This document shows, piece after piece, positions 43,761 to 54,931 of a DNA stretch of 64,000 nt. The stretch spans positions 136,287,846-136,351,845 of the forward strand of contig OX336388.2 in the NCBI GenBank assembly GCA_946902985.2. The letters are read 5' to 3'. A program made the translations under genes and the position numbers. The notes beneath the pieces were generated by a model that did not search any database, was not told where the DNA came from, and worked only from the letters and a program-made list of their open reading frames with translations. The stretch comes from Meconema thalassinum. Taxonomy: Eukaryota > Arthropoda > Insecta > Orthoptera > Tettigoniidae. Positions within the stretch are counted from its first letter, which is position 1; the number at the start of each line of letters is the position of its first letter.

Positions 43761-44862
43761 TGATGGGAACTAGGGGGCTGACGTCACAAAAATAATCTGA
43801 AGTACATTTGAACCGTAGCTCCATGGTGGATGTGGGTTTGATAGCCCAGCAGTCTACTCAGTAAGCTACCACGGCTGGTAAGTAAGTGTGGCGAGACACA
43901 CATTCCTCTGTACATTCTGATACACTGCAGGATATTACAGTGTTGCCAGATTCCCGTTTTTAAACTTGTGTTCTCATCTGTACCCGCTCCAATTTTGCTA
44001 TATAAACTTTTGGCTTGCATTTGGATGAGGAGTCGCATGCCGACCTCCAAGTGCGTCATTTTTTCTTCACCCTGTATGCATATTATGTAATTATATATAC
44101 TGTATATATTTTAACCTATTTTATGAAGAAAAAAAATAGGCTTATGAGATCACCTTTTGTCCGTGTGTTTATGTGTGTGCGCATTTGTGTGTCTGTCTGT
44201 GTCCCCCTAATAACTTCTAAACAGCTGGAGAGATTTCAATGAAACTTGGGAAGGTCATAGTACTATTTTGAACGACCCCGACCGTGCCCTTCTAATTTCA
44301 TTACTTCTCACCAATCCAACATGGCAGCTGTGTGAAATATTTCACCGGCATTCTATATCTCCGAAACTATTACTAATATCCCCCTGAAATTTTGTACGGT
44401 GATAAAGGGCACTAATAGAAGGTCACCTATGTGACTTTCAAATACCTGGTAACTGCAAAACCAACATGGCGGGCAAGCGAAGTTGAGACTTTAAATAGCC
44501 TTTTCTCGCGATTTAACCATCCAAACGCAATGAACTTGGTACAACAAATGTTTATACACATTGTGATGCACTGGCATCTAATTTAGTTCAATTGTTCACA
44601 TAGCCTAAAGATGGCGGTTGTACGAAATATTTCACCGGCATTCCATATCTCCGAAACTATTTATGATATCCCTGAAATTTTGTACGGCAATAAAGAAGAG
44701 CACGACTACAAGTGTTTATATACAAGTAATGCACTGAGATCTAATTTAGTTCAATTGTTTACATAACCTCAAGATGGCGGCTGAGCGAAATTTTTAAATT
44801 AAGTTTTTATTAATTAAATACAAGTTTTTCGGGCTTGTAGGCCGTGGTCCAGACAGGATATC

Positions 44863-44905
44863 TCCCGACGTTTCACCGGAAACTGCATCCGGCATTATCA
44901 AGGGT
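44863..44905 (-). ncRNA. Hammerhead-like ribozyme core, degenerate (left Penelope arm)
   Basis: On the minus strand: CTTGATAATG, a CCGGA...TCCGG stem with a short loop, then GAAACGTC. It matches the layout CUGAUGA, stem II, GAAA known from Penelope-like elements, but the first core is altered. Confidence 0.4.
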
Positions 44906-45384
44906 TCCGCTCATTTCCTTGGTCAGCAGTGGAATGAGGAAGAGGCTTGAAATAATGGGTAACGGCTAGTAGTGGAGTATTGTTGTTTGAATATGACTGT
45001 TGGTTGGGTGGATCTTGGCGATGAACTAACGGCTGGAAGGAATTTTGGATCTTCAAATTAGCATGGTGAGCCGAGCGTTCTCTTCGCATTCCGGCTGGAT
45101 CGTCTGATCTCGCGTACATGTTGCGGGGTGCGGTGCGTGCTCCGGCTTCGGCGACCGAGTTTGTGAGGGTCAGGTGTTCCCTGCGTGACTGCCGGGCTGT
45201 AGCGGGAAGGTTCATCAGGTTGACGTGTGAGTGATTTCTTGGCCTTGGTGTTCCTAAGAGCCGGGATCCATGTATTACGCACACGTTCAATTTCTTCCTT
45301 CCGATTGAAATTGTCGGGGTGTTTGAAGATTTCTATGGCTTCCCGTTGCAGCCTGGCGTGGTAGTGTGTGGTCCTGGAGAGTAT

Positions 45385-45541
45385 CTACGTGTCCCCGTAC
45401 TGTACATCGTGACCGGGCAAGAGAGAATGCTCAGCGACTGACGATTTCTCAGTTTGACCCAGGCGGCTGTGTCTGTTATGTTCCTTGAGTCTGGTGGTCA
45501 CGCTCCTCTTCGTCGTTCCTATGTACACCTTCCCACAGGAA
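45385..45541 (-). pseudogene. GIY-YIG fragment in the inverted Penelope arm
   Basis: On the minus strand CGKVYIGTTKRSVTTRLKEH and EHSLLPGHDVQYGDT repeat the right arm (DVQHGDT there). The arm starts in the middle of the nuclease, so it cannot act alone. Confidence 0.8.
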
Positions 45542-45547
45542 CTCGGG

Positions 45548-46114
45548 AGGGCCCTATGCGCCAACGGATACAGCAATAAGGGGATTGAGGGAGCCTCTCG
45601 TCCCAGGCGCCGGAGCACGAGGAAAGATTCTGAGGAAACTCCGGTGGCCACCGCATTCCTGCCGTACGTGAAGAAGGTGACGGACAGGATAGGCAAATTA
45701 CTGAAGACCTATGGGGTGAAGACGGTTTATAAACCCACCGCCAAAATCCGGGACTTGCTGCGATCCGCTAAAGACAAGTGCCACCCACACTCCACTGCAG
45801 GTGTGTACAGAATCCCGTGTTCCTGTGGGAAGGTGTACATAGGAACGACGAAGAGGAGCGTGACCACCAGACTCAAGGAACATAACAGACACAGCCGCCT
45901 GGGTCAAACTGAGAAATCGTCAGTCGCTGAGCATTCTCTCTTGCCCGGTCACGATGTACAGCACGGGGACACGGAGATACTCTCCAGGACCACACACTAC
46001 CACGCCAGGCTGCAACGGGAAGCCATAGAAATCTTCAAACACCCCGACAATTTCAATCGGAAGGAAGAAATTGAACGTGTGCGTAATAAAAAGGAAGATT
46101 GTAGTTTTACGTGA
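45548..46114 (+). pseudogene. Penelope-like linker and GIY-YIG endonuclease
   Basis: From 45,548 the frame reads ALCANGYSNKGIEGA, TPVATAFLPYVKKVTDRIGK and YKPTAKIRDLLRSAKDKC, the linker after a Penelope RT, then the GIY-YIG nuclease: GVYRIPCSCGKVYIGTTKRS, VTTRLKEHNRHSRL, VAEHSLLPGHD and the late Glu-containing REAIEIFKHPDNFN. GVY and VYIG correspond to GIY and YIG; the CSC-type start is typical of the Penelope clade. The RT itself is absent. The normal end is replaced by a SINE insertion at 46,088. GIY-YIG nucleases nick DNA to start insertion. Confidence 0.85.
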
Positions 46115-46280
46115 CCGTGAATCTTATGATTATGAGCCACGGGACCTCCTTTTTACGTGGAATCCGAACCACAGGACATGGCATTTCACATCGAAAATCT
46201 CACGTGCATTGACCGGGAATCGAACCCGGACCGCCTTGGTGAGAGGCATACAGCTAGACCGCTGAGCCACCACGCCCCCT
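46088..46280 (-). mobile_element. tRNA-derived SINE inserted in one Penelope arm
   Basis: The minus strand starts AGGGGGCGTGGTGGCTCAGC (box A) with box B GGTTCGATTCCCGG and ends in CCTTTTT. It is flanked by GTGTGCGTAAT at 46,077-46,087 and 46,281-46,291. The other arm keeps the empty site, GTGTGCGTAAT once (reverse complement near 45,274-45,284), so both borders and the 193-bp length are exact. Confidence 0.95.
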
Positions 46281-46668
46281 GTGTGCGTAATACATGGATC
46301 CCGGCTCTTAGGAACACCAAGGCCAAGAAATCACTCACACGTCAACCTGAAGAACCTTCCCGCTACAGCCCGGCAGTCGCGCAGGGAACACCTGACCCTC
46401 ACAAGCTCGGTCGCCGAAGCCGGAGCACGCACCGCACCCCGCAACATGTACGCGAGATCAGACGATCCAGCCGGAATGCGAAGAGAACGCTCGGCTCACC
46501 ATGCTAATTTGAAGATCCAAAATACCTTCCAGCCGTTAGTTCATCGCCAAGATCCACCCAACCAACAGTCATATTCAAACAACAATACTCCACTACTAGC
46601 CATTACCCATTATTTCAAGCCTCTTCCTCATTCCACTGCTGACCAAGGAAATGAGCGGAACCCTTGAT

Positions 46669-46711
46669 AATGCCGGACGCAGTTTCCGGTGAAACGTCGG
46701 GAGATATCCTG
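46669..46711 (+). ncRNA. Hammerhead-like ribozyme core, degenerate (right Penelope arm)
   Basis: CTTGATAATG, CCGGA-loop-TCCGG, GAAACGTC; same core as the left arm with one loop difference (CGCAG against TGCAG). Confidence 0.4.
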
Positions 46712-47430
46712 TCTGGACCACGGCCTACAAGACCGAAAAACTTGTATTTAATTATGAACGCCGGCCGTGAAAGCCTAAGCTGTTATATAAGTTTTTATTT
46801 CTTATGTCGTAATCATGCGGTGGAAGTGATAGTTTGAATAATGAATCTACGCAATGATATTTCTTAAATGGTACATAACTCTATGGCCTATACATATAAC
46901 AATCCAACATGGCGACCATCCGAAATATTTAGACGGTTCTCAATATCTACGAATCTTTTACAGCAAGCAAACTGAATTTTTTAATGTTCATAGAGGCTAT
47001 GAACATAAGTTCAATAACCTGGTGAGCAAAAATCCAGCATGGCGGCGACGCGAACTATAAATATTTAAATATACGTTTCTCGCGATTTAACCATCCGAGT
47101 GCAGTGAAACTTGGTACGGTAAATGCTTATACAAATGTTAATCCACTGGCATATAATTAACTTCAATTGTTTTCATAACCACAAGATGGCAGCTGTGCAA
47201 AGTTTTAAAATCTCATTTTTACTTCCTGTGTCCTAACCATGCGATTGAAATTTGAATACTACACGTACACAATAATCTTCATGTAATAATACATAACTCT
47301 AAGACCTCCTTATATAAAAATCCAACATGGCGACCATCCGAAATATTAGACAGCTCTCAATATCTACGAATGTATTACAGCAATAACACTCAAATTTTGT
47401 ATGTTGATAGAAGCAATTACCATCAATAGG

Positions 47431-47473
47431 AGGGGCCGATAACCTAGATGTTAGGTCCCTTAAAACAACAATT

Positions 47474-47505
<32 letters not shown>
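47431..47505 (+). mobile_element. SINE 3' end with CAT tail
   Basis: GGGGCCGATAACCTAGATG, TTAGGTCCCTTAAAACAAC and a long ATC/CAT run form a 3' end that is very common in arthropod genomes. CATCAATAGG flanks it at 47,421-47,430 and 47,506-47,515. Confidence 0.75.
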
Positions 47506-47510
<5 letters not shown>

Positions 47511-47829
47511 ATAGGATATATAAAAATAGGCTTTAGTTCTTCACGGAACTACTTGTTTCTTTCCCCCATTGACTGAGATAACTGAGTCACCCTTGAGTGA
47601 AATGTTAGCCAAAGTGAACTTCAGTCTTAGCTAAGACCTTGAGTTTGAAACTAATGTAATATCATATCATACTCGCCTTTTATAACAATGGCACAGGAGA
47701 CATTCAATCAGTAGGGCTCAGTTACTTGACAGAATGTGAGTATTAATGTGTTGTTGTAGCTAGTGGCAAAGTGAGGAATGATTTCACAGTAAAGTAAACC
47801 GCAATTAGATTAAAACATACGAACATTCG

Positions 47830-48100
47830 AAAGTGCGTGAGGGTCGACTGCGATGATTTGCGCATGTGCTACGGTCAGGAGCGGACACCATTGCTAAACA
47901 GAGCTACACAATAGAGGTCGCCGGGAAAAGACCAATGGGGCGACCGAGACAACGTTGGGCCGATACACTGCACTGGGATCTGAAAGGCGTCAACCTTCAT
48001 CTGGACATGGCCCATGACCGAGTAAAGTGGAGACAGCGGATTGATAGCGGACCCTGACACGAGGCAGGGCAAACGCTAAAGGAAAAGAATAATAATAATA
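47830..48100 (+). pseudogene. LINE 3' coding fragment
   Basis: VRRLRWFAHVLRSG, GKRPMGRPRQRWADTLHWDL and HDRVKWRQRIDSG correspond to the C-terminal part of LINE RT proteins (GHV-R, GRP-RW, D--RWR). An AATAATAATA tail ends it. All upstream motifs are missing. Confidence 0.65.
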
Positions 48101-48211
48101 TGTTTTTACTGAATGAACATCCAATAAGACATCCTATTTTTGGTTGAGAATATTGATGGTTAACTTAAACTCCGGTGTTTGTTGCGCGGGTTCGCCTAGG
48201 TACACCAAGTT

Positions 48212-48409
48212 ATCGATGGAAGGATGCTTGCAGTTTCACGTGACCGTTAATCATGTGATCATGAGCCACGGATACTCCTTTTTACGTGGAATCCGAACAA
48301 CAGGACATGGCATTTCACTTCGAAAATATCACATGCATTGACCGGGAATCAAACCCGGTCCACATTGGTGAGAGGTGAATATCTTGACCGCTGCGCGACC
48401 ACGCCCCTG
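48212..48409 (-). mobile_element. tRNA-derived SINE, second copy of the 46,088-46,280 family
   Basis: The minus strand has GGGGCGTGGTCGCGCAGCGG, box B GGTTTGATTCCCGG, then the same body (GAAATGCCATGTCCTG, GGATTCCACGTAAAAAGGAG). Possible duplication CACCAAG(G)TTA at about 48,202 and 48,410. Confidence 0.8.
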
Positions 48410-48420
48410 CACCAAGGTTA

Positions 48421-51400
48421 GACTCATCAGCAGGGTTTTGGTACAACCTACAGTACCTGCACATTGTTGGAATGGTGAGCCTTGCATTAATTGCATTGAT
48501 GTTTTAAGGGGCGGAACAGCGAGGTCATCTGCCCCAGTATGTACTGTACGTATATATTGAGCCAGAGAAGCTCATTTGGGAAGGATTTCTTTAGGATCAT
48601 TAATGGAGGAACCATGGAACCTGATAAGGATAACTTTGACTTGAGTAGTGGAGATATGCTATTCTTTGAACTCTTTAATATCGCTAGAGGATGAGGTTTG
48701 CACATTGGATGAAAATGTAAAGACTGGAAACTTATAATTGAAGAGACTATTTAGTTCGAGGATTTTCGACTGGTGAAACGTGATATTTTCATGCCACGAA
48801 CATGTTTTAGCAAAATACAGTTGCTCAACGCGGCGGAGTTGGTTCTTGACTCCAGAAGTCATGTCCGAAGGAGACTGTACTTCTCTACTTGTTTCCCGCA
48901 CGAGGCGGAGGAAATTTTGCTGTTGTAGACAAAACGTGGTTTAAAACCCTTTAAATGTCCTTGAGATACTGTAATATCTTCCCACCATGTATTTATAGAA
49001 CGGAGTTAGGGATAGAATCTTCCCACCCCTTTCATTTCAAGCAGTTCCACATGCATCCACAAGCTAGCTGCAGAGAAATATTGAAAACCCTTTAATTTGA
49101 TGTATACTGTCATCAGAAACCAAATGTGGGAAGCATATATCCCAGTGGTCTCCACAGTGCACCTGCTCGCCAGTTCGGTTGTGTTGAGTGAATGCAATGC
49201 ATTGTTTTACAGAAGAAGGTGTCCTTATTGAAGATAAGAGATTTGTAAACGTTGGTACATAATTGAAATATAATGTTAATAATGGTTTTGGTCATTTGAG
49301 TAAATATATTTCAGCTAGAAAGGAAATAATTATCCTGTTGAGGGTGTTTGTCATAGAATAGAAGATTTTTTAAATACATGTTATGTGTTTTTAGTAAATG
49401 CTATTTTTGAAATTATTGAATTCTATTCGAATATAGTAACTTTTAACATTCCAAAATCACTTTCATATTTTGTGTGCAGTTTTCGGCAAAGATGTTGTAG
49501 GCCACTGACCTTGTGTTGCGTGGGAGTTAGTTTTTTATTTTAAATTATAGAGCGTGTTGGGTGTTTTGTATATACTATATCCTGTTAAATAAACCTTATT
49601 ATTGAGTGATAAACACAGTATCATCATAATTTGGAGGTGGGAAATTACTACCCCATTGCTCATTTAAGAAAGCATACTGTCGGGTGTGGGCAGTGTGATA
49701 ATAATTTCCCACCACATAATTCGTAAAATAGAATCCACACGTATAAAATAGTTGCATATTCCTACTCATCTAACACCCCCAATTACAAATGCGAAAAAAA
49801 TATACCCCCAGTCTTATGCCCTATAAAGGGTTAGTAATTATCAGAGTGAATCGCTTTATAATTGCGAATTTAATACGTGCCGTGAGCACGGGAGAAGTCT
49901 AAAACATCGCTCAAAGTGAACGAGAACAGTATTTTTGTGAATTTTTGTGACAATTGTGAACAGTGTAAAACTTGACCACGAGGCTATCCCTTAGAGGTGG
50001 CGTAATTTTTCAGCGAACCGAAAGTGCTTTGCAAGTTAGAATCTGTGAGGTGACGCTGAATGACCAGTGTCAAGCGTATGTGGCAGACCAATGGCCAATT
50101 TTGCAATCTGCAACTATCAGTGTAAATCCAGTGCTCTATTTTCATATCACAGTGGAAACTGTACTTAAATTCAGTGCTATTATCATCATGGAATATCAAA
50201 CCAATTACACGTGGTATAATCCCCAACTGGAGACCATGGGGATGATTGAGTAATTAAAACATGCTTTTGGGAGACCAATATTGATGAGCCATGAGATGCA
50301 GAAAGAAGAAATACCTAAGCTCAGGCGATCGGAACACATGGTCGCTCACATTAATGGCAACCATGCAAGAATAATGCTCAAACTAAATACACCGAGTCCG
50401 TGAGTTTTTGATTCAATCTCTGTAGAGGGTTAGGGGCTCGTAGAGTAGTTTTAGAGACCACCGTACGCAGGACTTTACACAGGCAGGGAACATGTAGTTA
50501 GTCTAATGGAATCTTTATTCAACAGCTTTGATAACAGAACAGGTGCTAATCGTCAATTTTTCTTGTATGAATTTAGCCAGGAGATTATTCCAGGAGAGGT
50601 CTAGGGAGACCACATGTGATTTTATAATGGAGTATTTTTCATCTCCAACTCTTTGGGGATCCCATTTATTTTACCTGCAAATGTACGCAGAGTATTCCAC
50701 ATTTTCAGTTGAACGATATATTTTCTGTATTTAATTCCACAATGAACCAGTGGAATATCTTCAGTCCAAGAGTTTTGGACAATTATAATGTTTGGAAGGC
50801 TTGAGCTAAGTATGTATAAAATATTTAACAAACTCCGACGTATAATTTCAAAGTGTTGTGGTGAAACACACTGTTTTTATCTTTCATTTTATAATAATAC
50901 TAACTTACCTGGATTGTTAAGATTCCAAGTGCTTTGGAACAGCCCATATAATATTACGATGAAGCAATATTTTAATCGCTGTATTTGCATTAATTGAAAG
51001 GAATGAGAGTGTTATTTTATGTCTGTGTTTGTCACAGCTAACTTGATTTTTACGCCTGTAAGATTTACAAGGCAGTGGACACGAGGTATTGCCTCGCAGA
51101 AACTTGTTTTATTTTGCTTACATGCGAGCTTGTGCCAAGGCCATGCACTGTTTCAAAGACGATTACAATATGTGAGACGAGTATTGCCATTGTATTGCCT
51201 TGACTTGTAAAATGTCCTGTGTTCGAGGAAATGAATGAGGTCACAGCCAGCTTAACGCTGTACATTTCCCTTTATGTCAGAGTAACTTTGTTAATTCAAA
51301 CTACAAGTATAATATGTTATAGGTGACATGAGGCCTTTCTTGCCCAGTCGACCAAAGTTATAATGAGCTGTTAGAGCCATTGTATGACGTCAGTAGGACC

Positions 51401-51558
51401 TAGTGGATCACCTACGTATACGATTGTAGAGCTAAGTGCTCATACTTTGATAATGTTCCTGGAGTCTTGCTACTAGTTATCACATGCAGTGGAGTTGTTC
51501 ATTCTACTTTGTTTTCACACATGACGAGGGAATAATATATGACCTGATACTCAACATT
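48421..51558. other. Unassigned 3.1-kb stretch
   Basis: No gene recognised. The longest open frame (49,972-50,253, 93 codons, plus) shows no motif, no Kozak-like context that I trust, and no homology that I recognise. AATAAA at 49,587 and similar sites are not linked to a gene. Confidence 0.5.
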
Positions 51559-53010
51559 AACAAGAAGTTCCGTGAAGAACTAAAGAGCCTACTTTTCTTA
51601 AAATATAAGATTCATGCCAATGATTAATCTATATGGACCTGTCCAGAATAATGACGAAATTAAGTTGGTAATATCGAAATTTCTTATTAATTCGAAATAC
51701 TGTGTATCTGGCATAATGAAGCCTAATAGAGAACTACAGTTGGCAGCCCTGGTGACTGAATATATTGTTAGTTCCATCTCTTAAGGTACAGAATACAAAA
51801 TTTGGTTGACGCCCAATGGATAGCATGGATGCAGTTAAACATTGGATCTAACAACGCGCGTAAAATCATGTTGGCAACAATGACATACATGTATTGGTCA
51901 GAAATAATCAGAAATAATATGATCTATTGTTGTGTCAATTTTGAATGAAATCCATTAGTTAGTATAGAAGTTACATGCATTTTAAAATTGGACCTATCAG
52001 CAAGCTTTGAATCATGTTGGCAGCACTGGCGTAGGCCTATATTAGTTACTCCAAATTAATCTAGAATGCCAGGTACTATACGTGTGCAAAGTTTAGAGCT
52101 ATTGGCTTGCATACTTTCTGATCTATTGATATTAGGGTAACAAAAATAGAGACAATATTTATCAACAGTTGGCAGCCCTGGTTACTCTTGAGAATCGGCA
52201 TAGTCATATCTGTTATGGTACACATAGCACATACGAAATTTGTTTGAAATCCAAATGATAGTATAGAAGTTACATGTATTTAAAGTTGGACCTCTCAGCA
52301 GGCTTAGAATCATGTTGGTAGCACTGACGTATATAAGTTACTCCAAATTAATATAGAATGTCAGGTACTATAGGTGTGCATAGTTAAAAGCTGTCGGCTT
52401 GCATACTTTCTGATATATGGGTATTTGGATTTTAAAAAATGAGAGCATTTATTAACAGTTGGCAGCCCTGGTGGCTCTTAAGAATACGCTGAGTCATATC
52501 TGTTTATGTACACAATGCACATACGAAATTTGGTTGAAATCCAAATTGATAGTGTAGAAGTTATATGCATTTAAAATTTGGACCTATCAGCAGGCTTATA
52601 ATCATTTTGGCAACACTGCCATGTATGGCCTCCTGGAAATTAAAGTGCAATGTTATTATCTATACGTGTACCAATTTTGAAATAACTCCCATTCATACCT
52701 TCCAAGATGTCCAACGTGGAGCTCAAATTTCAATTGCGATTTTTCAGCAGTTGGTAGCACTGACATCATTTTCAAATATGGCCGTGAGATATTCAGGTAT
52801 AGATCTTTACTCCTACCAAATTTTGTTTCGATTGCTGCAGCCGTTTAGGAGTTGATAGGGGGGGGGGAGGACACCCACACAGACAGACAGACAGAAGGAC
52901 AGACAGACAGAAGGACACACAGACAGACAGACAGACAGGCAGACACACATTTTCCCGATCTCATAAGTCTACCTTTTCCTCATTTTTGCAAAATGTGAAA
53001 AGTAGGCTAA
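51559..53010 (-). mobile_element. HINE-like element, family C, complete
   Basis: On the minus strand it starts AGCCTACTTTTCACATTTTG, then TTATGAGATCGGG, a GTCT-rich microsatellite and CCCCCCTATCAACTCC, and ends AAAAGTAGGCTCTTTAGTTC-TTCACG-GAACTTCTTGTT. The 3' end equals that of family B while the array is unrelated by eye. TTGG(C/T)A(G/A)C anchors on the plus strand lie at 51,740, 51,871, 52,017, 52,169, 52,315, 52,459, 52,607 and 52,751: steps 131, 146, 152, 146, 144, 148, 144. Confidence 0.75.
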
Positions 53011-54321
53011 AATCATGGAACGTAATTCTTTTATTAATATTGAAACTAATATTGAAGCCTAATTAATTCTTACTTGCTTTTCTGATGTTTTGTTTTGTTG
53101 ACGTTGCTTTTTGCGATGTTCTTTCGTTCTTCGCTTGTTAGACATTGAACACACTAGGACAGTTTTCACACCGCTTTTGAGACGACTGATTGTAATCGTG
53201 GTGACAGCCTGAAGGCACCGGCGATTAGGAATCAAGCCATGTGAGCCATAGTTAGAAGTACGCTTTCGCCATCCTAACGTTTACATGCAGATGACGATTT
53301 AATGTAAACAACATTACGTTTGTGTAGGCAGGGATTGGAAATATAAATAAATGATAGGAGTCCAATATTTATTAATTGTTGTATGCCCATTTTATGTAGG
53401 CTACCCTGTGTGTATTAGTAAGATATTTTTGTTTGTTATGTTTAAAGTCGTGCATAGCTTTGTTTGTTTTCTTTGATGTAGACGCATCTCGTCTATAGTA
53501 AAGATGGGATTTAGCTAACAAAATTTAAAATAACCTTAAATGTTGGAAGTGATACCACCAATACTTAAATATTTTTATTGGTGCTGTTAAATGTAATGAA
53601 ACACTTTTGCTATTGTCGACGTTTAAATTCACTTGTTTTGCTGTAGACTCAGGGTGTTATTATTACTATTTTTTATGAATCTTTGTAGTGTTTAGGGCTT
53701 GTTTACGTGTCTGATTCCTAGCTTGATTGCAATAAATTTCACTAATTTGTGAAAGATCTTCGAGAGGGTTTAGCTTAAATTAAGTTGAGGGTTTAATTGA
53801 TTGTTTATTTATTTATTTTATTTAGATTTGCGGATAGCCGATTTATACCCTCCAAAGTAGGTTAGGGATTTGTTCTTGATGAATACATTTTTGATCTTTT
53901 ACCTAAGACTGGACTATTTATTGCTAGCTTTACGTTGTTTTGGGGATGTGTTCTCTCTGGGCTAGTTCTTTTATAACCACTGACCTCTCACCCACCCCGA
54001 TACTACCCAGGTGTAGCATTCTCGTGCGGGCTAGTCTGAGAACATATTCGATGGATGGGGGCGTCGGGAAGGCCGTTAGTGGTCTGAGGTCCCTTGACAC
54101 GCCTGTTGATCGGGCACAACATGTATATAAAAGGAGTAACTAAATATGTTGGAAAGCTCCGGGAATTCGATAGAGGACATGGCAACAAGCAAAGCATGTC
54201 CTGTAAGCATATGATGTAGTTTCCGTGTTACAAGCATTGCTTGTGGTGTGTATAACACAGACCGCTTCACTATGCAAGTTGGTCATTTGTGTTGATAAAG
54301 TGTACATTACTACTTACTGTT
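53011..54321. other. No feature seen
   Basis: AT-rich sequence; no gene or element that I can support. Confidence 0.5.
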
Positions 54322-54564
54322 CTACAGAAGGTGCTCAAAATGGCTACCACGAACTGAAATGCAGGCGTCTATTCGCCGCATCATTGACTGTCTCACACGC
54401 TCCCATATTCCCGGTGTATGTCGTATCTGCTGACATCCTTGCTCTATTCGCTGACGCATCATGTTCAAGTTATGAATAGGTGTGGAATAAACAATGGCCT
54501 TTAAATGACCCCATAAGTAGAAGTCTAATGGGGAGAAAGAGCAGTCCACGGTGTCGGTCCGCAA
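54322..54564 (-). pseudogene. Mariner-like transposase C-terminal fragment (DUF4817 type)
   Basis: The minus frame reads FSPLDFYLWGHLKAIVYSTP, then HTPGIWERVRQSMMRR and GSHFEHLL, the same C-terminal module as at 1340-1645 but from a different copy. SPLDFYLWG carries the third catalytic position. Nothing upstream is recognised. Confidence 0.7.
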
Positions 54565-54743
54565 ATCTTAAACAAATGCACACAGATTGATTAGCGACGA
54601 AACGTACAAGTGGCCTGTGTGCCCTACACAAATGACCAACTAGGATCGTGTCGCTCCAAGATAAAAACTACCCTTACCCGGGGGTGAAATAGTGATTTTT
54701 AATACCCATGCACACTTGCGGTTTTTTAAGATGGTTGGCGTTT

Positions 54744-54856
54744 TAAGCCAATAAAGCCAATACATAAGCCAATATATACAGTACATATAAGCCAACACAT
54801 AAGTCAACACATAAGCCAACATGATAAGCCGACACATAAGCCAATATAAAAGCTTA
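54744..54856. repeat. Minisatellite of ACATAAGCCAAC-like units
   Basis: About nine short, variable units of 12-16 bp (ACATAAGCCAAC and relatives). They make an artificial Tyr/Leu-rich frame on the minus strand. Confidence 0.85.
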
Positions 54857-54931
54857 TGGTAAGTCACTTTATCACCAGAACAGTTGTAACCTTTATAGTA
54901 TGCATGTAATATTGACAGGTTAGTTACTACT

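Larger units (their letters stand above)
44812..46788. mobile_element. Penelope-like element, inverted (head-to-head) partial dimer
   Basis: The two arms are reverse complements: 44,812-45,541 (minus) and about 45,828-46,753 (plus). The right arm extends further inward with linker coding sequence (45,545-45,827). The insertion is flanked by AAGTTTTTATT at 44,801-44,811 and 46,789-46,799, an 11-bp target duplication within the HINE-like element. A 35-bp segment of unknown origin lies at 46,754-46,788. Partial, inverted terminal copies are known for Penelope-like elements. Confidence 0.85.
44113..47558 (+). mobile_element. HINE-like element, family B, copy 3, interrupted
   Basis: It starts AACCTATTTTATGAAG, an A run, GGCTTATGAGATCACC, and ends AAAATAGGCTTTAGTTC-TTCACG-GAACTACTTGTT. 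Array anchors before the interruption: 44,318, 44,463, 44,608 and 44,771; after it: 46,906, 47,036, 47,183 and 47,324. A Penelope-like dimer (44,812-46,788) and a SINE tail (47,431-47,505) interrupt it. Confidence 0.75.

Noticed and set aside
43810..43885. Minus-strand tRNA-like stretch with TGGTAGCTTACTGAGTAG
   Set aside because: No usable T-arm or acceptor pairing.
45200..45225. Perfect CTGATGA on the minus strand in the Penelope arm
   Set aside because: No GAAA and stem II follow at the right distance, and the other arm has CTGAAGA there; the better hammerhead candidate is nearer the end.
49972..50253. 93-codon open frame in an otherwise unassigned stretch
   Set aside because: No motif, no family resemblance, and an antisense frame of similar length exists; length is within chance for this AT content.
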